The notes below the pieces were generated by a model. It was not told where the DNA came from, searched no databases, and worked only from the letters and a program-made list of their open reading frames with translations. Source: Leptospiraceae bacterium (GTDB lineage Bacteria > Spirochaetota > Leptospiria > Leptospirales > Leptospiraceae). Taken from it: a DNA stretch of 53,897 bases. Made by a program: the position numbers and the translations under genes. The DNA lies in assembly GCA_017996175.1 (NCBI GenBank), contig JAGOHK010000021.1, forward strand, positions 1 through 53,897. The letters are read 5' to 3'. How positions within the stretch are numbered: the stretch's first letter is position 1; the number at the start of each line of letters is the position of its first letter. Below are positions 26,434 to 35,855 of this stretch, one piece after another.

Positions 26434-29400
26434 TTAAATTGTGTCCTCGTAAATTTTTTTGACTCTTTCAATTTCTTGTTCCTTGTTATTGATCCAGTCT
26501 AGTAGCCAAATTCGATGAAATTTCCATCCAAGAGAGGATAGTTGCTGTTCTCTGAGTCGGTCTCTTTCTTTGGCTGTAGGCGTAGATGCATAAGACTCAC
26601 CGTCGCATTCAATGGCTAATACATATCTAGCTTTTGTTGGGTGTTTGGCGACCATGTCAATTTTGTACTCCGAAAATCCGAAATTTGCGATTAGTGGTAT
26701 ACCTTCATTAGCCAATGAGTCAAATATATCTTTTTCAATAGGATTTAAACGTTTTGTATCTAAAAGTTCTTGTCTCTTAATTCCGCTATTTGCATAAATT
26801 AAATAAGAACGAAGAAGTTTTACTCCCTCGGCGTTTGATCTTTCGAGGTCAATATCTCGATCTTCAAAGGAAGAGACTAATATCATTCTCTGTCTTGCTC
26901 TAGTGACTGCAACGTTTAATCTGCGTTCTCCACCTTGGTGAGTGAGTGGACCGAAGTTATGCGGCAAATTGCCATTTGGCTCTTTTGTATAACCGATTGA
27001 GAGAATGATGGCATCTCTTTCATCCCCTTGTACTTGTTCAATGTTTTTGACAAAAAAATGGTCTGAATTATCCTCATTAAAAAAGGAATCTAAATCAGGT
27101 CTTTCTTTGAGAACTTCTTCTAGGGCAGTTTCAATTTTTTGTGCATGAGATATACCCATAGTTATTACGCCTAACGATTCATCAGGATGAGAGTTCGCAT
27201 GTTCCAATACAAGTTCTATTACTTTATTCACTTCTTTTTGGTCGCTTTCTTCTTCGGATTGACCGAGTTCAAATGGTACTAGGACATGAGAGATAGGATG
27301 AATTTGTCTAGAGCTCGGAAAAGTAATTAGTTTATTAGAATAAATATTTTCGTTTGAAAATGCTATTAGCTCCTCAAAATGGCTTCTATAATGCCAAAGT
27401 AATTGTCTCTCGTTTAAAAAACTCGCTGTTCTATTCAGTAGGCTTTCAAATCCTTTCGTATACGATACATCTTCTGTTTCTTCCTCTTCCTGCCCTGCCT
27501 TAAAAAAATCTGTTGGAGGTAACTGTCTAGTATCCCCTGCAACGACTACTTGTTTGCTTCTCATTAAAGCAGGGATTGCGTCGGCAGGAATAATTTGACT
27601 TGCCTCATCAAAAATCACAACATCAAAGTATTGTTTTTTAGGGTCAACTAACTGGCTAATGGATAACGGGCTTGCCATCCAACAAGGGCGAAGACTTGTG
27701 AGTAGGTTAGGGGTTTCTTGTAATAATCTCCTAAGTGAGAGCCTAGCTGCTTTTTTATTTGTTTCCGCACGAATTAAATTTTCTTCATCACCATGCCTTG
27801 CGATTTGTTGGACGATCCATCGCGCATGACGGTAAGTAAGTCGTTCTTTAGTTAAATCGAGTCTTTTTTGATCTAGTTCTTGGTATTCTTTTACGATATC
27901 GGAATGAGTTTTACCATGGAAACTTTTTAGTCTTGTGTCTTGCCGATAAGCTTCTTCAAGGCAGGACATTAACCAAGTGTATTCAAATCTTCTAACCCAG
28001 AATTCAGGGTTAGGTTTATTTTTTTTGATTTCGAGAAGGAAAAGATTCGCATTATGCGTATTAAACTCTTTTTCAGTTTCCTTGATGCTACCGACTGAAG
28101 ATGCTGCAAGATCACTATCTAATTCTTTGAATATTCCAATAATTTCTCCAATAGGAAGTCGCTCAATATGATTTTGATTTATTTTTACTTTTGTATTCAC
28201 CAATTCATTTTTAAGTTCAGCAAAAGTTGCTTTGATATTTTGCCAACCTCTTATGGGTTCAGGAAAAACACTTGCACGGTGCTGGGTTTTCCATTCTTTT
28301 AATATCTCTGCTATTTTTTCAAGTTCAAGAAAAAATTCGGAGTTCGATTTTGGTGCTGGATTTCGAGAACTTCGAATGGATTCGAAAGTTTTCCAAAAAG
28401 TAGGGGTTGCAGTCTTTATAAAAAAATCATTTGCCCTTAGCCGCGTTATTAATTTTTTATCAGGGAAATCTTTTTCAAAAAAAAGTTTTTTCCATTCAGT
28501 TGCCTGTCCAAAAATTTTTTTTATTTCTTTTAGTAAATCTTCACGCGATATGTCGGTGTTTACTCTTAATTTACCCAAAACTTCCATTGTATTTTTTAAA
28601 TCTGTATCAAAAAAGTTGGATAACCATCTTTTTGAATTTGCTGACTCTAAAATTTCTATAAATTTCTGAATATCTTCGGTATAAATTCTTTCCGAATATT
28701 TATCTAATGTCCGACCAATGTCGGATAATAATTCTATTTTCTGATTTACGGTCGTGTGTGAATTATCTTTTGCGTTCGATATTTGATTTAGAAGTTCTAA
28801 AGCTTTATTTAACTCAGTTTCTTCTGTAAATATTGTACGGATTTGTAAAAAACTTTGTAAATCTAGTTTAAATAATTCTGGGTTATCGGTATATAGCTCA
28901 TACAAAGAATTTACTTTTTCTAGTAATTGAATCATTGCTTCAATTTCTTTAAAGCTTTTATATTCTGTTAGCCCGTAACCCTCTAATTTTAAAAACTCCT
29001 GTTCCAAAAAAAGTAATTGTCTGAAAATTCTATTAACTGAAGTCGATAAAACTGCTGCGTCTTCAACAGATGATATATTTGCCGCTTGCCAGGGAGACAA
29101 GTTCGTATTTAAAAAAAGTTCAGCAAGACTTGGTTTTTGTAAATCCTCTAATTTATTTCTCAGTGAATCAAATACGTCAGGCGTTAGGTCTAATAGATCT
29201 TTGCCGGTAAACCTGGTCTGGCTTTTTTCTTCGTCCGTAAAACTTAAAAGTTGTGCATGTAATTCGTATATACTTTTACTTGCAGGCATTCTTTTTTTAT
29301 GAAATTGTTCTACATGGTAGTTTAATTCTTTCCGTTTTCTCATAAACTGTTTATGAGTATCCCCAACATCTACGTTTCGAGAATTTCGAATAAGATCCAG

Positions 29401-30477
29401 ACTTTCTTTAAATTCTTCCATAACCACTTTTCTGGAAATTCCGGAACCATGTAAATCAAGGAGTAAGTGACCTAATTTTTTTTCTTCTAACCGCTTTCTA
29501 ACAACCTCAAGAGCAGCTCTTTTTTCAGCGACGAATAAAACTTTTTTGCCATTAGCCACAAGGCTAGAAATTAAATTAGCAATCGTTTGACTTTTGCCTG
29601 TACCGGGTGGTCCCTGGATTGTACAATTTTCTCCTCTTAGGACTGCTTGGATAACACTTTGTTGACTTGAGTCACAATCAAATATGATAAAGTCTTCCTC
29701 TGGAGAAATGTCATCGAATTTCTTAACGTCTACGTCTACGATTTTCTCTTTTAATTTGCGTATTGCAAGTTCGTTTCCTGCCATTGCCAAGATAAGCTCG
29801 TTATTGCTATCCGGATTGTCTCTCTGGAATTTAATATCCTCGACCATTGACATTTTTTGAAATGAGAAGTTACTTAGTATTAGCTGCTTGTCTATCTGAA
29901 GTTCGGGAACTTTTTTACCTAAAGCCTTTTTGAAATTTTCGATAATTAGTTTAAAGTCAAGTAGCGGGTTTTCGATAGAATCAGCACTTAGCACATCATC
30001 GGGATTAATTCGTATGTTATAATTTTTTTCTAAGTAGGCAAACAATACAGGGTTAATAATGATTTCCCCCGTTTGATTCAGAAAAATTTTACTTTTAGCT
30101 TCAATGCTAATTGGTATGAGAACTAACGGTGCATTGATTGGTTGGTTGTCCGAATCCGGCTTCCATGTAACGAATCCGAATGCTATGAGTAATGTATCAA
30201 TGCCTCTCTCTTCTAAATTTTGCCTTGATCTTTTGTGGATAAGTTTGATTTTGCGATAGATTTCGGAATCGTTATCTTTGAGGGCGAGTAAATCATTGAT
30301 GGAAATTTTATTTCCTCTGAGTAAATCTTCTAAAAATTCGGGAACGTAATTATTTAATTTGAGTGTGCCTACTTTTAAATCTCGGTAGTACAATAGATTA
30401 TTACGACGAGATAGATCAGTTAAATCCTGTATCCACTGCTCACAGGCTTGCTGTATTAAAATTTGCGCACTATTCAT
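26434..30477 (-). CDS. Large helicase-nuclease (DUF4011 / SF1 AAA_11-AAA_12 helicase / C-terminal DUF559-like nuclease)
   Basis: The 1347-residue protein begins with a DUF4011-like region (LTDLSRRNNLLYYRD near 18-32). The SF1 helicase P-loop is GPPGTGKS at 289-296. Walker B with VVIFDEASQIIPADA is far downstream, near residue 960, followed by VAGDTRQLPPTDFF, then VQGDERDAIILS and NVAVTRARQRM. The long insert between motifs I and II is predicted to be helical. The last ~100 residues, with IDMVAKHP, AIECDGESY and GWKFHRIWLLDW, look like a Vsr/DUF559-type PD-(D/E)XK nuclease. Single-gene helicase-nucleases of this layout have been reported as antiphage systems (recollection). A role in DNA repair cannot be excluded. 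Confidence 0.85.
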   Translation of the reverse strand: MNSAQILIQQACEQWIQDLTDLSRRNNLLYYRDLKVGTLKLNNYVPEFLEDLLRGNKISINDLLALKDNDSEIYRKIKLIHKRSRQNLEERGIDTLLIAFGFVTWKPDSDNQPINAPLVLIPISIEAKSKIFLNQTGEIIINPVLFAYLEKNYNIRINPDDVLSADSIENPLLDFKLIIENFKKALGKKVPELQIDKQLILSNFSFQKMSMVEDIKFQRDNPDSNNELILAMAGNELAIRKLKEKIVDVDVKKFDDISPEEDFIIFDCDSSQQSVIQAVLRGENCTIQGPPGTGKSQTIANLISSLVANGKKVLFVAEKRAALEVVRKRLEEKKLGHLLLDLHGSGISRKVVMEEFKESLDLIRNSRNVDVGDTHKQFMRKRKELNYHVEQFHKKRMPASKSIYELHAQLLSFTDEEKSQTRFTGKDLLDLTPDVFDSLRNKLEDLQKPSLAELFLNTNLSPWQAANISSVEDAAVLSTSVNRIFRQLLFLEQEFLKLEGYGLTEYKSFKEIEAMIQLLEKVNSLYELYTDNPELFKLDLQSFLQIRTIFTEETELNKALELLNQISNAKDNSHTTVNQKIELLSDIGRTLDKYSERIYTEDIQKFIEILESANSKRWLSNFFDTDLKNTMEVLGKLRVNTDISREDLLKEIKKIFGQATEWKKLFFEKDFPDKKLITRLRANDFFIKTATPTFWKTFESIRSSRNPAPKSNSEFFLELEKIAEILKEWKTQHRASVFPEPIRGWQNIKATFAELKNELVNTKVKINQNHIERLPIGEIIGIFKELDSDLAASSVGSIKETEKEFNTHNANLFLLEIKKNKPNPEFWVRRFEYTWLMSCLEEAYRQDTRLKSFHGKTHSDIVKEYQELDQKRLDLTKERLTYRHARWIVQQIARHGDEENLIRAETNKKAARLSLRRLLQETPNLLTSLRPCWMASPLSISQLVDPKKQYFDVVIFDEASQIIPADAIPALMRSKQVVVAGDTRQLPPTDFFKAGQEEEETEDVSYTKGFESLLNRTASFLNERQLLWHYRSHFEELIAFSNENIYSNKLITFPSSRQIHPISHVLVPFELGQSEEESDQKEVNKVIELVLEHANSHPDESLGVITMGISHAQKIETALEEVLKERPDLDSFFNEDNSDHFFVKNIEQVQGDERDAIILSIGYTKEPNGNLPHNFGPLTHQGGERRLNVAVTRARQRMILVSSFEDRDIDLERSNAEGVKLLRSYLIYANSGIKRQELLDTKRLNPIEKDIFDSLANEGIPLIANFGFSEYKIDMVAKHPTKARYVLAIECDGESYASTPTAKERDRLREQQLSSLGWKFHRIWLLDWINNKEQEIERVKKIYEDTI

Positions 30478-30480
30478 AAA

Positions 30481-31986
30481 TCAGTAATTTTTTAATCGTT
30501 CAATGCCGAATTTTTTCTGAATTCTTTCATCAATTTCTTTTAAATTTGTTTTATCAAGAACGATTTCTGTTCCATTTTCAGTTTGTAGACTGACGAATTT
30601 TCCAGTTACAGATTCCTGAATTCCTGAATTTGACTCGAAAGCCGTATCTAACTCCCTTATAGATTTTACAGGATTTCCATTCACTGATTTCACAATGTCA
30701 AAACTCATCGAATGATAACCGTTATTTGAATCATCTGGAAGAACTTGAACGATGATAACATAACGACCCGTTTCCCCTTTTTTATTCATGCGGTAATAAT
30801 CATTTAGATAAAGTAATTTTTTGTCAATGCGAGTTCTCCAACTTGCTCCAAATTCTTTCATTAAAAATTCAGAAAGTTCCGCAAAAATAAAACCACCTTT
30901 AATTAAATATTCTGGTTCTTTTCCTTCATTATTCATATACGGGATTTTCACAGATTTATAGGGAAATGCTTTTAGAGTCATCGAAATGGTTTCTTCTTTT
31001 TTATTTCGCAATATTTTAGCAGAAATTTTACGTCCCATTTTGAACCCAAACTCTTCTCCACAATGTGCGAGAAAGGATATATATTGTTTGCCGTAAAGTG
31101 GATGTTTGAAATACCCTTGTGAATCAATTTTAAATCCGCCGTATTCCAGGATAATATCATTTAGCTGTAGTTCGTTAGTTGCGGAAGAGTAGGGGATAAC
31201 TTCTGCTACTAAAACTCCATCTGTTTTTTTATCTAATCCAAAAAAATCTTTTGTAGCCAAATCAGGGATTGGTCTAAACTTAAACCCTTTATACGGGAAA
31301 ATAGTTCCTTTTGTTTTTTCGAAATTTTGTTTAATGAAGTTATTGATTATAAAACTAGGAATTACTTTACCTGCATTCTTGGAAGAGGTAAAACGATATA
31401 ACATTCCAATTGCTTTTTCTTTGTCTAAAATAAGTTCGCCGTTACCCTCTAATTTTTCATTCGAATTTAGATGAATGAAGGGCAATTCAGTGTAACCCAT
31501 TGGATAATTTTCCATATCAAGTCCAGTCAATCTACCTTTTGAATTTTGAATGGAGCCAGAGTTATCTAACTGTAAAATAGATACTGGTTTAAACGCATCA
31601 ATCTTGGCTTCAAACTGAACTGGAACTAAGTCATTGAAAAAATCTTTATCATCTACTTCGAGCACACTTAGGTTTGATTCATAATCAATTTTTAAAACTT
31701 TTGCCGGAATGGATGTATAAGAAGAAAACTTTTTTACTTCAATGGACGTGTTATAATCTATTAAAGAACTAAACACCAATATCCTTTTATTTGCTATTAC
31801 CGCACCGACTGCACCGTAGGTCTGTGGTTTTTTAGGTTGCCAGGGAAATAAAAAATTTGGATGTTGGGTTGTAATTTTTACCTGTACTACAGTATTTTTA
31901 AATTTATCTTCCACTGTTTCAAGTGCGGATAATGATGTGTAACTACTAGCTAAAACAAAAAATAGAATTTTAAAGGTATATTTCAT
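30481..31986 (-). CDS. Catalytically inactive HtrA-like (pseudoprotease) paralogue, secreted
   Basis: The 501-residue protein has a signal peptide (FKILFFVLASSYTSLSALE) and aligns in layout with the active protease encoded just upstream. The triad is lost: His becomes Ser74 (ILVFSSLI against IMTNAHVI), Asp becomes Asn105 (SNLSVLEV), and the GNSGG motif reads EGNGELIL without a usable serine. Two PDZ-like regions appear to follow. It overlaps the active gene by 4 bp and so is co-expressed. A scaffold, chaperone or regulatory partner role is inferred. Confidence 0.72.
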   Translation of the reverse strand: MKYTFKILFFVLASSYTSLSALETVEDKFKNTVVQVKITTQHPNFLFPWQPKKPQTYGAVGAVIANKRILVFSSLIDYNTSIEVKKFSSYTSIPAKVLKIDYESNLSVLEVDDKDFFNDLVPVQFEAKIDAFKPVSILQLDNSGSIQNSKGRLTGLDMENYPMGYTELPFIHLNSNEKLEGNGELILDKEKAIGMLYRFTSSKNAGKVIPSFIINNFIKQNFEKTKGTIFPYKGFKFRPIPDLATKDFFGLDKKTDGVLVAEVIPYSSATNELQLNDIILEYGGFKIDSQGYFKHPLYGKQYISFLAHCGEEFGFKMGRKISAKILRNKKEETISMTLKAFPYKSVKIPYMNNEGKEPEYLIKGGFIFAELSEFLMKEFGASWRTRIDKKLLYLNDYYRMNKKGETGRYVIIVQVLPDDSNNGYHSMSFDIVKSVNGNPVKSIRELDTAFESNSGIQESVTGKFVSLQTENGTEIVLDKTNLKEIDERIQKKFGIERLKNY

Positions 31987-33440
31987 TTGTTCCCTACTTT
32001 GTAGATTGTTTGGATTTCTTTGTCTGCTTTTTCTATATCTTCTTTTTTTAGGATTAATGGAACATCGATGTCTCTAAATTTTAGTTTCAAAAAAGTGTAA
32101 TTCTTTTTCATTACCACATCCTTCAACTGTTTCAGGTTCTGAATTTTTACATCATTCACAGATTCTATTACCATGTTTAAAAAATAATCTGAATTGGTAT
32201 TAATGGGGTGAGCTAATTTTCTATACATTACAACGTCAGACTCCACATCTCTGCAAAGATCATCATCTATAAAATAAAAGAAACGGTAAAGAAACTGACT
32301 TCCCCCCTGTGTTTCATTGTTTTTACTCCACTCTTGTAACAAGTCTCTAGAAATAGATTGAAAAACTAGACCGCCTAATACGAAGTAGTCGAAAGGTTCA
32401 TCGTATTTGTGGCGCATATAAGTAAACTCATCCATTCGTTTTGCGGGGAAGTTTACGGTGATTAGCTGCCCATCTCTAAATACTCGGAAAGAAATTTTTT
32501 CTCCTGAGTGTTTATTGTCTATAATTTCTACAAAGTCAATTCGAGCATCCTTATCTAAAACGATAGTTCCATTTCTTCCAATTGGTAATCCATCAATTTC
32601 GAGAAGAAGATCATCCCGTTTTAAATATCCATCTGCACTTCCACCTTTTAAAACCTTGGTTACAAATACTCCATTTAGATCCTTTGGAATTTTTTTATAT
32701 TCACGAAGTGTAGTATTAAAAGAATTTAAAGTACGAATTCCTAGTTCAACATAACCGTCATACTTTCCATCTTCAATGTCTTTTAGAAAATAGCGAATCA
32801 CTGTGGTTGGGATGAGATAACCAATGTTTTCCCCTCGACTCGCTACTTGAAATGCAACTCCGACTACTTTATTATCCTGAATTGCAGGTCCGCCCGAATT
32901 ACCGGGATTAATCGCTGCGTCTACTTGAATCACTAAATGACTATCTACTTCAGAATGGGCGTAAGTTGATTGTTCCTTTCTTGAAACAATCCCGCGGCTA
33001 ACAGAGATTTTGTCTCCACCGATTGGATAACCAACTACTGTAATAGATGAATTCAGATCAGGTATTGCGCCTAACTCAAAAGAAGTAACGTCTTCATAAA
33101 AAGAAGCGTCTTTTGCTTTGAGTAATGCAAGATCACAATCGTGTGCAACAAATAAAACATCTACTTCATACCAAACAGTTTGGTTATGTCTTTGCACTTG
33201 GATGTACTTTGCATTGGAAATTACATGAGCGTTAGTCATGATTTTATCTTTATCAATGATAAATCCTGTTCCACCGCTTGCACGTACGCTCGTGGTTAAC
33301 CATGGAGAAAATGCGTCAAGTCCCTGAGAATAGGTTCGAATTTGTACTACCCCTTTTCGGATCATATCAAAGTCGGTGATTTGCTGACTGAATAGGGAGA
33401 GTGGGAGGAATAGAAAAAGGAAAGTTAGAATATATTTCAT
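31983..33440 (-). CDS. HtrA/DegP-like trypsin-family serine protease
   Basis: The 485-residue protein has an N-terminal signal peptide ending near SLFSQ, so it acts in the periplasm or outside. The catalytic triad is intact: H72 in MTNAHVIS, D103 in CDLALLKA, and S182 in NPGNSGGPA. Two PDZ-like regions follow, the first carrying GVFVTKVLKGGSADGYLK. Quality control of envelope proteins is the family's usual role, while some Leptospira relatives are secreted; this is inference. It is the first gene of a pair with the inactive paralogue. Confidence 0.88.
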   Translation of the reverse strand: MKYILTFLFLFLPLSLFSQQITDFDMIRKGVVQIRTYSQGLDAFSPWLTTSVRASGGTGFIIDKDKIMTNAHVISNAKYIQVQRHNQTVWYEVDVLFVAHDCDLALLKAKDASFYEDVTSFELGAIPDLNSSITVVGYPIGGDKISVSRGIVSRKEQSTYAHSEVDSHLVIQVDAAINPGNSGGPAIQDNKVVGVAFQVASRGENIGYLIPTTVIRYFLKDIEDGKYDGYVELGIRTLNSFNTTLREYKKIPKDLNGVFVTKVLKGGSADGYLKRDDLLLEIDGLPIGRNGTIVLDKDARIDFVEIIDNKHSGEKISFRVFRDGQLITVNFPAKRMDEFTYMRHKYDEPFDYFVLGGLVFQSISRDLLQEWSKNNETQGGSQFLYRFFYFIDDDLCRDVESDVVMYRKLAHPINTNSDYFLNMVIESVNDVKIQNLKQLKDVVMKKNYTFLKLKFRDIDVPLILKKEDIEKADKEIQTIYKVGNK

Positions 33441-33573
33441 AGATTACGGTTTTCTCATTATGTTAAAATAGTTATTGCTAGAAAAGTAGATACTAGTAGA
33501 ATATGTGTCATAATTTACTATCTGAAAGTTAATAAACTTGCGCATTCTATAGAGTAAAGATTATTTTTTTGAA

Positions 33574-34716
33574 ATGAACCTAATTGTCGAAATATTATTT
33601 TCTGTTCTTACGATTCTGATCGTATTTATACTATTTTTAGTTTCTGTACTTAGAGTTCCGTTTACTTCTACAAAAATTTCTTTTGCTGTTTTTGGGATTA
33701 TACTCAGTGCCTGGAATTTTATCGAGGTTCTTCACAAATTTCGTCTGATTAGTGAAGAGTATTTTCCGCTCCAACAAATTATTTTTTCGAACCTTACTAT
33801 CTATATGCTCCTTATTTTTGGCTTGAATTTTCCTTTCTATAGGCGACGTGAGGTATTGATTACTATTTATACAGCATTTGTTGGAGGAGTAGGTTATTTA
33901 ATTACGGTTCAGACTTTTTCGATTCCCTATATCAACACTTACTTTCCTCTAGAAAGCCGCTTTTATGAAATGACCAATGTATTTTTAACTCGTGCGTTTT
34001 CTGTTTTTGCCCTTCTTTCTTTTATCATGATCGTGATTTATAAAATGACGCATGCGAGTAATCTTTTAAAGAAATTTTTATATCGCTCCCTGTCTTACTC
34101 GGTTATTCTTACCATCTTTGTTCTAAGTTTAAATTATTACCTAACTTTGGATTATAAGATGCTAAAAGCAAATATCAATGTTTTACTCATTGATATTCTT
34201 TTCCTTTCGCTCTTTGTTCTGTCCTTAATTCAGTTTAAGTTTATAGCATTTTACCCCGGAATTCTTTCTGTTTTCATTTATGGAGAATTGCCAAGGCTTG
34301 TCATTCAAAGTATAGCCCCCTCAAATCCGCAAGGAGCCATTGCCTTAAAAGAAGAACTTTGGAAAATCTACGAAGTAGAAAATTGGAAGAAATTCCTAAA
34401 TGAATTTTGGTTTAGTATCATCATAGATGAGACACTCGACAATGCTGTCGAACATGGAGGCAGGCGCTTTGAAGATGAAGTAACTGTCCAAGTTTTCGAA
34501 ACAAGCAAATTTCTAGATATCTATGTGATTGATAGTGGAAAAGGTTTTGATCCGAGCCTAGTGCCAAATCCTGCGAGTCCTGAGAGAATCAATATTCCTA
34601 CCGGTCGAGGAATCCATATCATGAAAAAATTATTTCAGGTAAATTGGAATTTTCTTGGAAATGAAGTGCGTGTTCGAGTATCAAAGAATCCAGACGATAA
34701 TCCAAAAGAAGCGTAA
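33574..34716 (+). CDS. Membrane-anchored HATPase_c (RsbW/anti-sigma-like) regulator
   Basis: The N-terminal ~220 residues form about seven membrane helices resembling a 7TM sensor. A HATPase domain follows: N-box IIIDETLDNAVEHGG near 287-301, then DSGKGFDPS, and GRGIHIMKKLF as the G-box. There is no dimerisation/phospho-His domain, so it is of the serine-kinase/anti-sigma kind, or a degenerate histidine kinase. The 380 residues are complete. It diverges from the protease pair, and the 133-bp gap holds the promoters. Confidence 0.8.
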   Translation: MNLIVEILFSVLTILIVFILFLVSVLRVPFTSTKISFAVFGIILSAWNFIEVLHKFRLISEEYFPLQQIIFSNLTIYMLLIFGLNFPFYRRREVLITIYTAFVGGVGYLITVQTFSIPYINTYFPLESRFYEMTNVFLTRAFSVFALLSFIMIVIYKMTHASNLLKKFLYRSLSYSVILTIFVLSLNYYLTLDYKMLKANINVLLIDILFLSLFVLSLIQFKFIAFYPGILSVFIYGELPRLVIQSIAPSNPQGAIALKEELWKIYEVENWKKFLNEFWFSIIIDETLDNAVEHGGRRFEDEVTVQVFETSKFLDIYVIDSGKGFDPSLVPNPASPERINIPTGRGIHIMKKLFQVNWNFLGNEVRVRVSKNPDDNPKEA

Positions 34717-34791
34717 AAAAAGAAAAAAACAGTTTTCACAAAGCCTAGAGAAGATATTTTGAGTAAAAATCCATTAGAGGAATTAAAACGA

Positions 34792-35070
34792 ATGAAAAAA
34801 ATATTAGTTATCGCTATGTTACTTGTAACATCTATCCTATTCTCCAATTGTGCAAAAGAAGCTGTTAGTGCTGCAGAGTGCGAACCTGTTGTAAACCAAA
34901 TGTTTACTAACCTAGCTAAAGAACTTACTCCTGAAGAAGCTGAAAGAGTAAAAGCAATGGAAGGTTCTCTCAAACCAGGCGTTCTAAAAGAATGTACATC
35001 TGGAAAATACAACCTAGATTGTTTAAAATCTGCAACCAATATCGCAGCTCTCCAAACTTGTAAAAAATAG
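34792..35070 (+). CDS. Small lipoprotein (Leptospira-type, TIGR04454-like)
   Basis: From ATG 34792 the product has 92 residues with a lipoprotein signal (ILVIAMLLVTSILFSNC), with the lipidated Cys at residue 20. Three further cysteines in the mature part fit a conserved small lipoprotein family that I associate with Leptospira (TIGR04454); the match is from memory. A TTG at 34759 in the same frame would add 11 residues before the signal peptide and is unlikely. GAGG at 34777-34780 is the probable ribosome site, rather far from the ATG. Confidence 0.75.
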   Translation: MKKILVIAMLLVTSILFSNCAKEAVSAAECEPVVNQMFTNLAKELTPEEAERVKAMEGSLKPGVLKECTSGKYNLDCLKSATNIAALQTCKK

Positions 35071-35086
35071 TTTTTATTTTTTAGGA

Positions 35087-35132
35087 GTAGAGACACGCTG
35101 GCGCTGTTTCAAACAGCGAAGCGTGTCTCTAC
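35087..35132. terminator. Palindromic repeat acting as bidirectional terminator
   Basis: GTAGAGACACGCT (35087-35099) is the exact complement of AGCGTGTCTCTAC (35120-35132), and CGCTGTTT/AAACAGCG pair inside. The hairpin lies between convergent genes and covers the stop codon of the minus-strand one. GTAGAGAC…GTCTCTAC palindromes are also a repeat type known from other phyla (recollection). Confidence 0.6.
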
Positions 35133-35455
35133 TGTAGAACATAAAATCCCTTTTCATCCGTATAACATCCGTGTTCTCTATACGGACCACCTTCTTTCAT
35201 AAATAAAATCCTCTGCGCATAACGTTCTCTTTTCTTCATACACCGTAAACAAATATCAAATCGAATCGACCACTCACATTCTTCTGGTCTAAAAATTGGA
35301 AATACACGTAGTAGGGGCTTTGATTCTTGTTCGGCTATCTCTTGAGTGGTTAGAGAAAATATTGGGAATAGGAAAAAAAGTAATAATAAAGTGGATAGTT
35401 TATAGTTGATAGCGGGTAGTTTGTGTTTTCCGTAGATTGAGTTGTGTTGTTTCAT
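35129..35455 (-). CDS. Small secreted hypothetical protein
   Basis: The 108-residue protein has a hydrophobic stretch at about 21-34 (LSTLLLLFFLFPIFSL) after a basic N-terminus, consistent with a signal peptide or anchor. The mature part carries four Cys in ECEW, CLRCMKK and GCYTDE. No family is recognised. Its stop codon lies inside the palindrome 35087-35132, so the gene and the repeat have been fused at this edge. Confidence 0.55.
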   Translation of the reverse strand: MKQHNSIYGKHKLPAINYKLSTLLLLFFLFPIFSLTTQEIAEQESKPLLRVFPIFRPEECEWSIRFDICLRCMKKRERYAQRILFMKEGGPYREHGCYTDEKGFYVLQ

Positions 35456-35459
35456 TTTA

Positions 35460-35699
35460 TCATAATATCATGAAAGATTTTTTTGCATTCATTCTCACTG
35501 CTTTAACTTCCGCACTAATTTCATCCATTGTCATTGTAGATAGTCCGACTCTCTTTGCTATTTCGTGACATTGATACGCAGCTTGTCTAGCTAATTCAAT
35601 GCTTATTTTATTTAGCAACTCTTTGAAATCAATTTTTTCTGAATTGATGCCAAATCGCTCGAATTCATTGTCTGAGATTGAAACAGTAATTGTCTTCAT
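35460..35699 (-). CDS. Antitoxin-like small protein (orphan)
   Basis: From the internal ATG at 35699 the protein has 79 residues (KTITVSISDNEFERFG onward). The layout of an N-terminal strand, then helices and MTMDEISAEVKAVR, resembles short antitoxins that sit before PIN-domain toxins. The earlier frame to 35765 lacks a ribosome site and is less likely. No toxin gene is adjacent: it is followed by a small secreted protein four bases after its stop. The antitoxin call is tentative. Confidence 0.4.
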   Translation of the reverse strand: MKTITVSISDNEFERFGINSEKIDFKELLNKISIELARQAAYQCHEIAKRVGLSTMTMDEISAEVKAVRMNAKKSFMIL

Positions 35700-35778
35700 A
35701 GGAATAGTATTAACTTCTAACTTTAAAAATTCAACCAAAAAATAGCACCAAATTAAGGCACACAATTAACTATTCGTT

Positions 35779-35798
35779 AATCCTTAACGCGGGGCTTG
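35779..35798 (-). repeat. Dispersed 20-bp repeat, copy 2
   Basis: On the minus strand it reads CAAGCCCCGCGTTAAGGATT and matches 14020-14039 at 18 of 20 positions. Confidence 0.5.
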
Positions 35799-35855
35799 GT
35801 TGTATTGTTGTGTTATGCATTCTATATATTCCTCTTCCATCTAATCTATACATTT

